Source: Mycobacterium sp. 852002-10029_SCH5224772
Lineage (GTDB): Bacteria > Actinomycetota > Actinomycetes > Mycobacteriales > Mycobacteriaceae
Length of the DNA: 64,000 nucleotides
Assembly: GCF_001667315.1 (NCBI RefSeq)
Contig: NZ_LZHT01000134.1
Span: forward strand, 121,799-185,798
Reading direction: 5' to 3'
Under the pieces are notes generated by a model that saw only the letters and a program-made list of their open reading frames with translations, did not search any database and was not told where the DNA came from. The translations under genes and the position numbers were made by a program. Shown here piece by piece: positions 25,112 to 35,488 of this stretch. How positions within the stretch are numbered: the stretch's first letter is position 1; each line of letters opens with the position of its first letter.

Positions 25112-26308
25112 ATGTCAGAACGCGTCATCCTGGCGTATTCCGGCGGTCTGGACACCTCGGTGGCCATCAGCTGGATCGGCAAGGAGACCGGCCGCGAGGT
25201 CGTAGCGGTGGCGATCGACCTCGGCCAGGGCGGCGAAGACATGGAGGTCATCCGCCAGCGCGCCCTGGACTGCGGGGCGGTGGAGGCCGTGGTCGTCGAC
25301 GCCCGCGACGAATTCGCCGAGGGCTATTGCCTTCCCACGGTCCTGTCCAACGCCCTGTATATGGATCGGTACCCGTTGGTGTCGGCGATCAGCCGGCCGT
25401 TGATCGTCAAGCACCTGGTGGAGGCCGCCCGCCAGCACGGCGGCAGCATCGTCGCGCACGGGTGCACCGGCAAGGGCAACGACCAGGTCCGGTTCGAGGT
25501 CGGATTCGGTTCGCTGGCACCCGATCTCGAGGTGTTGGCACCCGTCCGTGATTACGCCTGGACGCGGGAGAAGGCGATCGCGTTCGCCGAAGAAAACGAC
25601 ATCCCGATCAACGTGACCAAACGCTCGCCGTTCTCCATCGACCAGAACGTGTGGGGTCGCGCGGTGGAAACCGGTTTCCTGGAACACCTTTGGAACGCCC
25701 CCACCAAGGACGTCTACGCCTACACCGAAGATCCCACGCTGAACTGGAGCACCCCCGACGAGGTGATCGTCGGATTCGAGCGCGGGGTGCCGGTGACCAT
25801 CGACGGCAAACCGGTGTCGATGCTGCAGGCCATCGAGGAGCTCAACACCCGCGCCGGCGCCCAGGGCGTCGGCCGCCTCGACGTCGTCGAGGACCGGCTG
25901 GTGGGCATCAAGAGCCGCGAGATCTACGAGGCGCCCGGCGCCATGGTGCTGATCACCGCGCACACCGAGCTCGAGCACGTCACCCTCGAGCGCGAGCTGG
26001 GCCGCTTCAAGCGGCACACCGACCAGCGGTGGGCCGAGCTGGTGTACGACGGGCTGTGGTACTCGCCGCTCAAGGACGCGCTGGAGACCTTCGTGGCCAA
26101 GACCCAGGAGCACGTGACGGGTGAGGTCCGCATGGTGTTGCACGGCGGCCACATTGCGGTCAACGGGCGGCGCAGCGCCGAGTCCCTGTACGACTTCAAC
26201 CTGGCCACCTACGACGAGGGCGACAGCTTCGATCAGTCGGCCGCCAAGGGTTTCGTCTACGTGCACGGGCTGTCGTCGAAGATCGCGTCCCGGCGGGATC
26301 AGCAGTGA
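25112..26308 (+). CDS. argG: Argininosuccinate synthase
   Basis: A 398-residue enzyme. The N-terminal ATP pyrophosphatase P-loop is LAYSGGLDTSVAISW; HGCTGKGNDQVRFE and WSTPDEVIVGFERGVPVTIDG are conserved. It joins citrulline and aspartate using ATP. AAGGAG stands 11 bases before the ATG. A 49-bp gap separates it from argR, the largest gap in the operon. Confidence 0.97.
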   Translation: MSERVILAYSGGLDTSVAISWIGKETGREVVAVAIDLGQGGEDMEVIRQRALDCGAVEAVVVDARDEFAEGYCLPTVLSNALYMDRYPLVSAISRPLIVKHLVEAARQHGGSIVAHGCTGKGNDQVRFEVGFGSLAPDLEVLAPVRDYAWTREKAIAFAEENDIPINVTKRSPFSIDQNVWGRAVETGFLEHLWNAPTKDVYAYTEDPTLNWSTPDEVIVGFERGVPVTIDGKPVSMLQAIEELNTRAGAQGVGRLDVVEDRLVGIKSREIYEAPGAMVLITAHTELEHVTLERELGRFKRHTDQRWAELVYDGLWYSPLKDALETFVAKTQEHVTGEVRMVLHGGHIAVNGRRSAESLYDFNLATYDEGDSFDQSAAKGFVYVHGLSSKIASRRDQQ

Positions 26309-26327
26309 CGGGCGCGGAGGGTCGCAC

Positions 26328-27758
26328 GTGAGCACTCGCGAGGGGTCGCTGTGGGGCGGGCGGTTCGCGGACGGCCCGTCCGAGGCGCTGGCCGCGCTGA
26401 GCAAGTCCACCCACTTCGACTGGGTGCTGGCCCCCTACGACATCGTCGCCTCGCGGGCACACACGGTGATCCTGTTCCGGGCCGGGCTGCTGACCGAGGA
26501 GCAGCGCGACGGGCTGCTGGCCGGCCTGGACCAGCTCGCCACCGACGTCGCCGACGGCAGCTTCTCGCCGCTGGTCACCGACGAGGACGTGCACGCGGCG
26601 CTGGAGCGCGGCCTGATCGACCGGGTCGGCCCGGACCTGGGCGGGCGGCTGCGGGCCGGCCGGTCCCGCAACGACCAGGTGGCGACCCTGTTCCGGATGT
26701 GGCTGCGCGACGCGGTGCGCCGCGTCGCGGCCGGGGCGCTGGATGTCGTCGGCGCGCTGGCCGCCCAGGCCGCCGCCCACCCGGACGCCATCATGCCCGG
26801 CAAGACCCACCTGCAGTCCGCCCAGCCGGTGCTGCTGGCCCACCACCTGCTCGCGCACGCCCACCCGCTGCTGCGCGACGTCGACCGCATCGCCGACTTC
26901 GACAAGCGGGCGGCGATCTCCCCGTACGGCTCCGGCGCGCTGGCCGGGTCGTCGCTGGGACTGGACCCGGACGCGATCGCCACGGACCTGGGCTTCGCGG
27001 CCGCCGCCGACAACTCCATCGACGCGACCGCATCGCGGGATTTCGCGGCGGAGGCGGCGTTCGTCTTCGCCATGATCGGCGTCGACCTGTCCCGGCTGGC
27101 CGAGGACGTCATCCTGTGGAGCTCGACGGAATTCGGCTACGTCACCCTGCACGACTCGTGGTCCACCGGCAGCTCGATCATGCCGCAGAAAAAGAACCCG
27201 GACATCGCGGAGCTGGCCCGCGGCAAGTCCGGGCGGCTGATCGGAAACCTGGCCGGCCTGCTGGCCACGCTGAAGGCCCAGCCACTCGCTTACAACCGTG
27301 ACCTGCAGGAAGACAAGGAACCGGTGTTCGATTCGGTGGCCCAGCTGGAGCTGGTGCTACCGGCGATGGCGGGCCTGGTGGGCAGCCTGACGTTCGACGT
27401 CGACCGGATGGCCGCGCTCGCGCCGGCCGGGTACACGCTGGCCACCGACATCGCCGAATGGCTGGTGCGCCAGGGGGTGCCCTTCCGCTCCGCGCACGAG
27501 GCCGCCGGCGCCGCCGTGCGCGCCGCCGAGCAGCGCGGTGTCGGCCTCGACGAGCTGACCGACGACGAGCTGGCCGCCATCAGTGGTGACCTGACGCCGC
27601 AGGTTCGTGAGGTTTTGACGATCGAGGGCTCGGTGGCCTCGCGGGATGCGTGGGGCGGCACCGCGCCCGTCCGGGTCGCCGAGCAGATCGAAAACGTCCT
27701 GGCCAGCGCCGGACGGCTCAAAGACCAGCTCCGGGACCGGACGCGGGGGAGCCGTTGA
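26328..27758 (+). CDS. argH: Argininosuccinate lyase
   Basis: A 476-residue member of the fumarase/aspartase superfamily, started at GTG 26328 (VSTREGSLWGGRF); upstream open frame overlaps argG. Motifs: AGRSRNDQVATLFRMWLRD, GKTHLQSAQPVLLAHHL, and the signature loop with the catalytic Ser, GSSIMPQKKNPD. It splits argininosuccinate into arginine and fumarate, the last step. It lies 19 bp after argG. pks10 follows after 111 bp on the same strand. Confidence 0.96.
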   Translation: MSTREGSLWGGRFADGPSEALAALSKSTHFDWVLAPYDIVASRAHTVILFRAGLLTEEQRDGLLAGLDQLATDVADGSFSPLVTDEDVHAALERGLIDRVGPDLGGRLRAGRSRNDQVATLFRMWLRDAVRRVAAGALDVVGALAAQAAAHPDAIMPGKTHLQSAQPVLLAHHLLAHAHPLLRDVDRIADFDKRAAISPYGSGALAGSSLGLDPDAIATDLGFAAAADNSIDATASRDFAAEAAFVFAMIGVDLSRLAEDVILWSSTEFGYVTLHDSWSTGSSIMPQKKNPDIAELARGKSGRLIGNLAGLLATLKAQPLAYNRDLQEDKEPVFDSVAQLELVLPAMAGLVGSLTFDVDRMAALAPAGYTLATDIAEWLVRQGVPFRSAHEAAGAAVRAAEQRGVGLDELTDDELAAISGDLTPQVREVLTIEGSVASRDAWGGTAPVRVAEQIENVLASAGRLKDQLRDRTRGSR

Positions 27759-27797
27759 GATGAGCTCGGTTCCGCTGCCCGCCGCTGCCATGCCGAC

Positions 27798-27803
27798 TAG
27801 ACT
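27798..27803 (+). promoter_or_regulatory. Candidate -10 element upstream of pks10
   Basis: TAGACT lies 66 bp before the pks10 ATG in the argH-pks10 gap. It fits TANNNT; no -35 is evident. Read-through from argH is also possible. Confidence 0.3.
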
Positions 27804-27869
27804 GCGGGCTCAGAGCGATCCGGATGAACCTTGCGGGCCGGATCCCCGTGATCAAGGGGTGGGAAAGCA

Positions 27870-28931
27870 ATGAGCGTCGTCGCCGGCGTCTTCGGTGCGT
27901 TGCCGCCGCACCGGTATTCGCAGCGCGAGCTCACCGACTTCTTCGTCAGCATTCCCGAGTTCAAGGACTACGAGGACATCGTCCGGCAGCTGCACGCCAG
28001 CGCCAAAGTCGACAGCCGTCACCTGGTGCTGCCGATCGAGCAATACCCCACGCTGACCGACTTCGGCATGGCGAACCGGATCTTCACCGAGCACGCCGTC
28101 AATCTCGGCTGCGAGGCACTGTCCGGCGCGCTCGACGAGGCGGGACTGCGGCCGCAGGACGTCGACGTGCTCATCACGACGACCGTCACCGGGCTGGCGG
28201 TGCCGTCGGTGGATGCCCGGATCGCCGCGCGCCTGGGTCTGCGCGACGACGTGCGACGGGTGCCGCTGTTCGGCCTCGGCTGCGTGGCCGGGGCCGCCGG
28301 TGTGGCCCGCGCGAACGATTACCTGCGCGGCGCACCCGACGCCGTCGCCGCCCTCATCTCGGTCGAGCTGTGCTCGCTGACCTATCCCGGATACACGCCG
28401 TCGCTGGCCGGCATGGTCGGCAGCGCCCTGTTCGCCGACGGCGCGGCGGCGGTGGTGGCCGTGGGCGACCGGCGCGCCGAACACCTTGCCGCCAGCGGCC
28501 CCAGCGTCCTCGATTCGCGCAGCCATCTGTACCCCGATTCGTTGCGCACCATGGGCTTCGACGTGCGAGCCGGAGGCTTCGAGCTGGTGCTGTCGAAGGA
28601 CGTTGCCGCCGTCGTCGAGCAATACATCGAGGACGACGTCACCCAGTTCTTGGGGGCGCACGGCTTGACCGCGGCCGACATCGGCGCGTTCGTCAGCCAC
28701 CCCGGCGGCCCCAAGGTCATCGAGGCGATCACCGCGGCGCTCAGCCTGCCGCCGGAGGCCCTGGAACTCACCTGGCGTTCACTCGGCGAGATCGGCAACC
28801 TCTCGTCGGCGTCGGTGTTGCACGTGCTGCGTGACACCATGGCCAAGCCGCCGCCGAGTGGAAGCCCCGGCCTGATGCTCGCGATGGGGCCGGGATTCTG
28901 TTCCGAACTGGTGTTGTTGCGTTGGCACTGA
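27870..28931 (+). CDS. pks10: Type III polyketide synthase (chalcone synthase-like)
   Basis: A 353-residue protein with the thiolase fold of type III PKSs. The catalytic Cys is C138 in FGLGCVAGAAG, the His is in FVSHPGGPKVIEA, and the Asn is in EIGNLSSASVLHVL. The C-terminal GPGFCSELVLLRW resembles the family GFGPG loop. Such enzymes extend an acyl-CoA with malonyl units and release pyrones or resorcinols. Length and position match M. tuberculosis Pks10. It is paralogous to pks11 at the other end of the cluster, and both flank the three type I PKS genes, suggesting that the type I enzymes make the acyl starter for one or both. Confidence 0.92.
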   Translation: MSVVAGVFGALPPHRYSQRELTDFFVSIPEFKDYEDIVRQLHASAKVDSRHLVLPIEQYPTLTDFGMANRIFTEHAVNLGCEALSGALDEAGLRPQDVDVLITTTVTGLAVPSVDARIAARLGLRDDVRRVPLFGLGCVAGAAGVARANDYLRGAPDAVAALISVELCSLTYPGYTPSLAGMVGSALFADGAAAVVAVGDRRAEHLAASGPSVLDSRSHLYPDSLRTMGFDVRAGGFELVLSKDVAAVVEQYIEDDVTQFLGAHGLTAADIGAFVSHPGGPKVIEAITAALSLPPEALELTWRSLGEIGNLSSASVLHVLRDTMAKPPPSGSPGLMLAMGPGFCSELVLLRWH

Positions 28932-29070
28932 TGGTCGCTCGTGTACTTCCGTTCCTGCTCTAAGGCGCCCTGTTGGGGCGGTGTCGAGTTTGTGGCGGTG
29001 GGCCCAACTCGACGCGGAACCGACCCACCGCCGGAAGTAGCGCTGTGAGTGACACGAAAGGCCGCGTTCG

Positions 29071-32000
29071 ATGAACGGCAACACCGAAGAGCTCGTCCGG
29101 GCCCTTCGCCAATCGCTGAAGGAAACCGAGCGCCTCAAGCGCGAGAACCGCCAATACCTTGCTGCCGCCACCGAACCCGTGGCGGTGGTGGGCATGGGCT
29201 GTCGCTATCCCGGTGGGGTGGATTCGCCCGAGGCCTTGTGGGAGATGGTGGTTGAGGGCCGCGACGTGGTCTCGGAATTTCCGGCGGACCGCGGCTGGAG
29301 CTTGGCCGGGCTGTTCGATGCGGATCCCGACGCCGTCGGAAAGTCGTATGCGCGGTGCGGCGGATTCCTTTCGGACGTGGGCGATTTCGATGCCGCCTTC
29401 TTCGGGATCGCCCCCAGCGAGGCGCTGGCGATGGACCCGCAGCAGCGTCTGCTGCTCGAGGTGTCGTGGGAGGCGTTGGAGCGGGCCGGAATTGATCCCG
29501 TCGCCCTGCGCGGTTCGCCGACCGGCGTGTTCGCCGGGATATTCCACGGCTCCTACGGGGGTCAGGGCCGGGTGCCGGGACACTTGGAGCGGTACGGCCT
29601 GCGCGGCTCGACGCTGAGTGTGGCCTCGGGGCGGGTGGCCTACTCGCTGGGGCTGGAGGGCCCGGCCGTCTCGGTGGACACGGCGTGTTCGTCGTCGCTG
29701 GTGGCCCTGCATTTGGCGGCGCAGTCGTTGCGTTCCGGTGAATGCGATCTGGCGCTGGCCGGCGGCGTGACAGTGATGGCCACACCGGCGATGTTCATCG
29801 AATTCAGCCGGCAGCGCGCGCTGGCCGCCGACGGTCGGTGCAAGGCGTACGCGGGCGCGGCCGACGGCACCGGATTTTCCGAAGGCGTCGGTGTGCTAGT
29901 GCTGGAACGGCTGGCGGATGCGCGCCGGCTGGGGCATCCGGTGCTGGCGGTCGTGCGGGGCTCCGCGGTGAACCAGGACGGCGCGTCCAACGGGCTGGCG
30001 ACACCCAACGGGCCGTCGCAACAACGGGTGATCCGGGCGGCGCTGGCCAACGCGCGGCTGGGGACCGCGGACGTGGATCTGGTGGAGGGGCATGGGACGG
30101 GCACCATGCTGGGGGATCCGATTGAGGCCCAGGCGCTTTTGGCGACCTACGGGCAGGGCCGGCCGGCGGATGAGCCGCTGTGGTTGGGGTCGATCAAATC
30201 CAACATGGGTCACACCTCGGCCGCGGCCGGCGCCGGCGGGGTGATCAAGATGGTGCAGGCGGTCCGCCACGGCGTGATGCCCAAGACGTTGCACGTGGAT
30301 GAGCCGACGCCGCACGTGGATTGGTCGGCCGGGGCGGTGTCGCTGCTGACGGAGCCGCGGTCCTGGCCCACGGTGGATCGGCCGCGCCGCGCGGGTGTCT
30401 CGTCGTTCGGCATCAGCGGCACCAACGCGCACGTCATCGTTGAGCAATATGCACCGGAGCCCGAAAGCGCTCCGCCCCCAGGCGATGACGTGGTAGTGCC
30501 CTGGGTGCTCTCGGCCCGTTCGGCCGACGCGCTGGCGAGCCAGGCGGCGCGGCTGCTGGCGCACGTGAAGGCCCATCCCGCGCTGCGGGTGGTGGACGTG
30601 GGCTGGTCGCTGATCTCGACGCGGTCGCGCTTCGAGCACCGGGCGGTGATCGTGGGCGCCAACGGCGCGCAACTGCTGCGCGGGCTGGCCGAATTGGCGG
30701 CCGGTGAGCAGGGCGCCGGCGTCACGGCGGGCCGGGCACAGTCGCCCGGCAAGACGGTGTTCGTGTTCCCCGGTCAGGGTTCGCAATGGGCCGGCATGGG
30801 CGCCCAATTGCTGGACAGCTCGGCGGTATTCGCCGAGCACCTGCACCGATGCGCCGGCGCGCTCGCCGAACACGTCGACTGGTCGCTGATCGACGTCATC
30901 CGCGGCGCGCCGGGCGCGCCCGGACTGGACCGGGTGGACGTGGTGCAGCCGGCGCTGTGGGCGGTCATGGTGTCGCTGGCCGAGTTGTGGCGCACGGTGG
31001 GCGTGACTCCCGATGCGGTGATCGGTCATTCGCAGGGCGAGATCGCGGCGGCGTATGTGGCGGGAGCCCTGTCGCTCGAAGATGCCGCCCGGGTGGTCGC
31101 ATTGCGCAGCCGGCTGCTGGTGGGGTTGTCGGGCCGCGGCGGCATGGTCTCGCTGGCCTGCGGCCGGCCGCGCGCCGAGCAGCTGATCGCGGCGTGGGGT
31201 GACCGGCTCAATATCGCCACCGTCAACGGTGTTTCGGCGGTGGTGGTGTCCGGTGAGGTGGATGCGCTGACCGAACTGACGCAACGGTGTGAAGCCGACA
31301 ACATTCGCGCCCGCCGCATCGACGTCGACTACGCCTCGCATTCCGTCCAGGTGGATGCGATCCGCGAGCCGCTCGCCGAGGCGCTGAACGGCCTTGCGCC
31401 GCGGTCGTCTTCGGTCGCGTTCTTCTCCACCGTGACCGGTGAGCTCATGGACACCGCGGGATTGAACGCCGACTACTGGTTCCGCAGCATCCGGCAAACG
31501 GTGCAATTCGAGCGGGCGGTACGCAGCGCCTGCGAGGCGGGCTATCAGGCGTTCATCGAATCCAGCCCGCATCCGGTGCTGATGGCCGCCGTCGAAGAGA
31601 CAATGCCCGACAGCGAGCAGGGCTGCGTCATCCCGTCGTTGGGCCGCGACGACGGCGGCGTGGACCGCTTCTGGCTCTCGGCCGGGCAGGCCTTTGTTGC
31701 CGGCGTGGGCGTGGACTGGCGTGCCGCCTTCGCCGGCCTGGGTGGCCGGCGCGTCGACCTGCCGACCTACGGGTTTGTGCGGCAACGCTTTTGGCTTCCG
31801 GGTGGCTCGACGGGATCGCATGACGTCGCCACCCTGGGGCTCGACCGCGCCGACCACGGACTGCTCGGCGCGGTGATGCGGCGGCCCGACTCCGGTGGTG
31901 TGGTATTGACGGGCCGGTTGTCGACGGCCGCCCACCCGTGGCTGGCCGATCACGCGGTGGGCGAGACCGTGTTGTTCCCGGGCGCGGGGTTCGTCGAGCT

Positions 32001-35000
32001 GGCGATCCGGGCGGGGGACGAGGTCGGCTGCGGGGTGCTCGAGGAGTTGACGTTGTCGGCGCCGTTGGTGCTACCCGCCGCCGGCGGTGTGCAGGTGCAA
32101 GTGGTCGTCGGCGCGCCCGACGAGTCGGGGCGGCGCCGGCTGTCGGTGTATTCTTCTGCCGAGCAACAGGATTCGGACTGGGCGCTGCATGCCGAGGGCC
32201 TGCTGCGGCCGGGGGCGGTGACGCCGGGCGCGGACCTCTCGATGTGGCCGCCCGTCGGTGCGACCGCGGTCGACGTCGGCGATGCCTATGCGCGCCTCGC
32301 GGGGCGGGGCTACGCATACGGCCGCGCATTCCAGGGGTTGCGGGCGATGTGGCAGCGCGGGGATGAGGTCTTCGCCGAGATCGCCGTCCCCGCCGAAGCC
32401 GAGGCCGCCGCGCAGGACGGCGGCTTCGGAATTCATCCCGTGCTGCTCGACGCCGCGCTGCACGCGATCGGCGTCGCCGGCGAGCAAGGCCAGACTGTGT
32501 TGCCGTTCTCCTGGCAGGGTGTGTCGCTGCACGCGTCGGGCGCTGCGCGGGCACGGGTTCGGATCGCGCCGGCCGGCGCCGGGGCGGTCTCGGTGGAATT
32601 GGCCGACGGTGCGGGGTTGCCGCTGCTGTCGGTGGGGTCCTTGGCCATGCTTCCGGTCTCCGCCGAGCGGTTGACGGCCGCGGCGGCGCCCGCGCCGCGT
32701 TCGGCCGCCCACGGATTGCTCGACGTGACCTGGACACCGATCCCGCTGGGAGGCGAGAGCGACGGCGCCGAGGTCTCGTTGTGGGAGCTGGCCAATCATG
32801 GTGGCGGCGTGGTGAAGTCGGTGCACGCGGCGGCCGCCGAGGCCTTGGAGGTGCTGCAGTCGTGGTTGCGCTCCGACGGCGGCGGGGTGCTGGCCGTGCA
32901 GACCCGCGGGGCGGTGGCGCTTGCCGGTGAGGACGTTTCGGACCTGGCCGGCGCCGCGGTGTGGGGCCTGGTGCGCTCGGCACAGGCCGAGCACCCGGGC
33001 CGGATGGTGCTGGTCGACTCCGATGGGTCGCTGGATGCCCAGGCGGTAATCGGTTGCGGTGAACCGCAAGTGGTGATTCGCCGGGGCGCGGCGTACGCGG
33101 CCCGGCTGCGGCCGGTGCGAGCGGACTCGGCGGCCAGTCTCCCGGCCGGTGGCTGGCGGTTGGACGCCGGCGGCGAGGGCACGCTGCAGGACGTGGTGGT
33201 GAGTCCGTCCCCACGGGTGGACCTGGCCGCCGGACAGGTGCGGGTGGCGGTGGCCGCCGTCGGCGTCAACTTCCGCGACGTGCTGGTGGCCCTGGGCATG
33301 TATCCCGGCGGCGGCCAGTTGGGCGCCGAGGGCGCCGGCGTCGTCGTCGAGGTTGCGCCCGACGTGGCCGGGCTGGCGGTCGGTGATCCGGTGATGGGGT
33401 TGCTGGGGGTCGTCGGCTCCGAGGCGGTGGTGGATCACCGAGTGGTGACACCGGTGCCTGAGGGCATGTCCCTGGTTTCGGCCGCCGGTGTGCCGGTGGT
33501 GTTCCTGACGGCGCTGTACGGGTTGTCGGTGCTGGCGGGGCTGCGCGCCGGGGAGCGTGTGTTGGTGCACACCGCCACCGGGGGAGTGGGCATGGCCGCG
33601 GTGCAGCTGGCGCGGCACTGGGGTGCGGAGGTGTTCGTCACCGCCAGCCGCGGCAAGTGGGATACCTTGCGCGCGATGGCGTTCGACGACGATCACATCG
33701 GGGATTCGCGCACGCTCGAGTTCGAGGAGAAGTTCCGTGCGGTCGCGGGCGACCGCGGCTTCGATGTCGTGCTCAATTCTTTGGCCGGCGACTTCACCGA
33801 CGCGTCGCTGCGGCTGTTGGCCCCCGGCGGGCGGTTCATCGAGATGGGCAAGACCGACGTCCGGGATCCGCACCTCGTCGCCGAACGGTATCGCGGCGCC
33901 CAATACCGGGCCTTCGACCTGATGGAGGCCGGGCCCGACCGCACCGCGGCCATGCTGGCCGAGATCGTGGAACTGTTGGCGGACGGGATCCTGACACCGT
34001 TGCCGCAGAAGACGTTCGACGTTCGATGCGCCTCGGCGGCCTACCGCTACGTCAGCCAGGCCCGCCACATCGGCAAGGTCGCGCTGACCGTTCCGTCGGG
34101 ACCCGGCGAGGTGCTCAGCGGGTGCGCCGGCGGGCTGGCGGGGAGCACCGTGGTGATCACCGGCGGCACCGGGATGGCCGGTTCGGCGCTGGCACGTCAC
34201 CTTGTCGACCGCTACCGGGTGGCCCACGTGGTGCTGGTCAGCCGTGCCGGCGCGGATGCGGCCGGGATCGCCGAATTGGTGGCCGGGTTGCAGCGGGCCG
34301 GCGCTCAGGTGTCGGTCCAGGCCTGCGACGTGGCCGATTCCGACGCGGTGGCGGCGATGCTGGCGGGGATACCGGCGCAGTATCCGCTGCGCGGTATCGT
34401 CCATGCCGCCGGGATTCTCGACGACGGGTTGATCTCTTCGCTGACCCCGGATCGGGTGGACGCGGTGCTGCGGGCCAAGGTCGACGGGGCGTGGAACCTG
34501 CACCAGCTCACCAAGGAGCTGGATTTGTCTGCGTTCATGGTGTTTTCGTCGATGGCGGGCATCGTGGGAACGCCGGGGCAGGCCAACTACGCGGCGGCCA
34601 ACAGTTTCCTCGACGGGTTGGTCGCCTATCGGCGTGCCCACGGCCTCGCCGGGCTGTCGCTGGCCTGGGGGCTGTGGGAGCAGGCGTCGGCGATGACCGC
34701 ACACCTCGGTGACCGGGACAAGGCCCGGATGAGCAGGATCGGGCTGGCCCCGCTGTCCACCGAGCAGGCCTTGGCGGCGTTCGACGCCGCGATGCTGGTC
34801 GACAACCCGGTGCTGGTGGCCGCCCGCCTGGACCGGGCTGCGCTGTCGGACAACGTCGCCGCCCTGCCGCCGCTGCTGTCCGAGCTCGCCGCCGGCCCGA
34901 CCCGGCGCGTCGTCGACGACACGGACGCCGCCGCGTCGATGACCGGTCTCACCGCACGCCTGCACGGCTTGAATGCCGAGGCCCGCCAGCGCGAGTTGGT

Positions 35001-35469
35001 CGACCTGGTTCGCGGCAACGCCGCGATGGTGCTGGGGGTGCCCAACCCGGCCGACATCAACGTCGGCCGCGCGTTCCAGGAGCTCGGCTTCGATTCGCTG
35101 ACCGCCGTCGAGCTGCGCAACCGACTCAAAAACGCGACGGGCCTTACCCTTTCGCCGACCCTGATCTTCGACTACCCCACACCCACCGTGCTGGCCGGAC
35201 ACCTGGACACGCAACTGGCCGGCACCGACGCCGGCGACCAGCCGAACCTGATGGCGCGCGTCAACGACATCACCCGCGAACTGCAGGCGCTGCTCGGCGC
35301 GCCCGACTGGAATGCCGAGGACAGGTCGGTGCTGCGGGCCCGCATCCACACCCTGCTCAGCGCCCTACCGCCCGCCGACCCGCCCGACTCCGAACACCTC
35401 GACGACGACCTCGATGCCGCCACCGAAAGCCAACTCTTTGCGATCCTCGATGAAGAACTCGGCCGCTGA
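29071..35469 (+). CDS. pks7: Type I modular PKS: KS-AT-DH-ER-KR-ACP, methylmalonyl-type AT
   Basis: A 2132-residue single module. Residues 1-32 form a charged N-terminal docking helix (LVRALRQSLKETERLKRENR). KS about 34-455, with catalytic C206 in VDTACSSSLVA. AT about 560-870, with S654 in GHSQGE and the YASH motif at 754-757, which predicts methylmalonyl-CoA. DH about 925-1190, with H961 in DHAVGETVLFPG. ER about 1370-1690, with TGGVGMAAVQ. KR about 1695-1880, with GGTGMAG, an LDD motif and catalytic Y1840. ACP has S2009 in LGFDSL. All sites look active, so one fully reduced, methyl-branched extension is expected. The C-terminus ATESQLFAILDEELG is a docking helix. pks8 starts 19 bp later. 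Confidence 0.95.
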   Translation: MNGNTEELVRALRQSLKETERLKRENRQYLAAATEPVAVVGMGCRYPGGVDSPEALWEMVVEGRDVVSEFPADRGWSLAGLFDADPDAVGKSYARCGGFLSDVGDFDAAFFGIAPSEALAMDPQQRLLLEVSWEALERAGIDPVALRGSPTGVFAGIFHGSYGGQGRVPGHLERYGLRGSTLSVASGRVAYSLGLEGPAVSVDTACSSSLVALHLAAQSLRSGECDLALAGGVTVMATPAMFIEFSRQRALAADGRCKAYAGAADGTGFSEGVGVLVLERLADARRLGHPVLAVVRGSAVNQDGASNGLATPNGPSQQRVIRAALANARLGTADVDLVEGHGTGTMLGDPIEAQALLATYGQGRPADEPLWLGSIKSNMGHTSAAAGAGGVIKMVQAVRHGVMPKTLHVDEPTPHVDWSAGAVSLLTEPRSWPTVDRPRRAGVSSFGISGTNAHVIVEQYAPEPESAPPPGDDVVVPWVLSARSADALASQAARLLAHVKAHPALRVVDVGWSLISTRSRFEHRAVIVGANGAQLLRGLAELAAGEQGAGVTAGRAQSPGKTVFVFPGQGSQWAGMGAQLLDSSAVFAEHLHRCAGALAEHVDWSLIDVIRGAPGAPGLDRVDVVQPALWAVMVSLAELWRTVGVTPDAVIGHSQGEIAAAYVAGALSLEDAARVVALRSRLLVGLSGRGGMVSLACGRPRAEQLIAAWGDRLNIATVNGVSAVVVSGEVDALTELTQRCEADNIRARRIDVDYASHSVQVDAIREPLAEALNGLAPRSSSVAFFSTVTGELMDTAGLNADYWFRSIRQTVQFERAVRSACEAGYQAFIESSPHPVLMAAVEETMPDSEQGCVIPSLGRDDGGVDRFWLSAGQAFVAGVGVDWRAAFAGLGGRRVDLPTYGFVRQRFWLPGGSTGSHDVATLGLDRADHGLLGAVMRRPDSGGVVLTGRLSTAAHPWLADHAVGETVLFPGAGFVELAIRAGDEVGCGVLEELTLSAPLVLPAAGGVQVQVVVGAPDESGRRRLSVYSSAEQQDSDWALHAEGLLRPGAVTPGADLSMWPPVGATAVDVGDAYARLAGRGYAYGRAFQGLRAMWQRGDEVFAEIAVPAEAEAAAQDGGFGIHPVLLDAALHAIGVAGEQGQTVLPFSWQGVSLHASGAARARVRIAPAGAGAVSVELADGAGLPLLSVGSLAMLPVSAERLTAAAAPAPRSAAHGLLDVTWTPIPLGGESDGAEVSLWELANHGGGVVKSVHAAAAEALEVLQSWLRSDGGGVLAVQTRGAVALAGEDVSDLAGAAVWGLVRSAQAEHPGRMVLVDSDGSLDAQAVIGCGEPQVVIRRGAAYAARLRPVRADSAASLPAGGWRLDAGGEGTLQDVVVSPSPRVDLAAGQVRVAVAAVGVNFRDVLVALGMYPGGGQLGAEGAGVVVEVAPDVAGLAVGDPVMGLLGVVGSEAVVDHRVVTPVPEGMSLVSAAGVPVVFLTALYGLSVLAGLRAGERVLVHTATGGVGMAAVQLARHWGAEVFVTASRGKWDTLRAMAFDDDHIGDSRTLEFEEKFRAVAGDRGFDVVLNSLAGDFTDASLRLLAPGGRFIEMGKTDVRDPHLVAERYRGAQYRAFDLMEAGPDRTAAMLAEIVELLADGILTPLPQKTFDVRCASAAYRYVSQARHIGKVALTVPSGPGEVLSGCAGGLAGSTVVITGGTGMAGSALARHLVDRYRVAHVVLVSRAGADAAGIAELVAGLQRAGAQVSVQACDVADSDAVAAMLAGIPAQYPLRGIVHAAGILDDGLISSLTPDRVDAVLRAKVDGAWNLHQLTKELDLSAFMVFSSMAGIVGTPGQANYAAANSFLDGLVAYRRAHGLAGLSLAWGLWEQASAMTAHLGDRDKARMSRIGLAPLSTEQALAAFDAAMLVDNPVLVAARLDRAALSDNVAALPPLLSELAAGPTRRVVDDTDAAASMTGLTARLHGLNAEARQRELVDLVRGNAAMVLGVPNPADINVGRAFQELGFDSLTAVELRNRLKNATGLTLSPTLIFDYPTPTVLAGHLDTQLAGTDAGDQPNLMARVNDITRELQALLGAPDWNAEDRSVLRARIHTLLSALPPADPPDSEHLDDDLDAATESQLFAILDEELGR

Positions 35470-35488
35470 CACCCCGCCCGAAGCAACG

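Noticed and set aside
27761..27873. 37-codon frame ending in the pks10 start codon
   Set aside because: It begins with a weakly supported ATG, has no RBS, and codes a Pro/Asp-rich stretch with no coding signal; the terminal overlap alone is not enough.
28932..29070. Stem CGCCC-TGTTG-GGGCG between pks10 and pks7 as a terminator
   Set aside because: The stem is only 5 bp and no T-tract follows; the genes are on the same strand and probably co-transcribed.
32071..35349. Minus-strand open frame of 1092 codons opposite pks7
   Set aside because: Long antisense frames are common opposite high-GC modular PKS genes. The plus strand encodes intact DH, ER, KR and ACP motifs.
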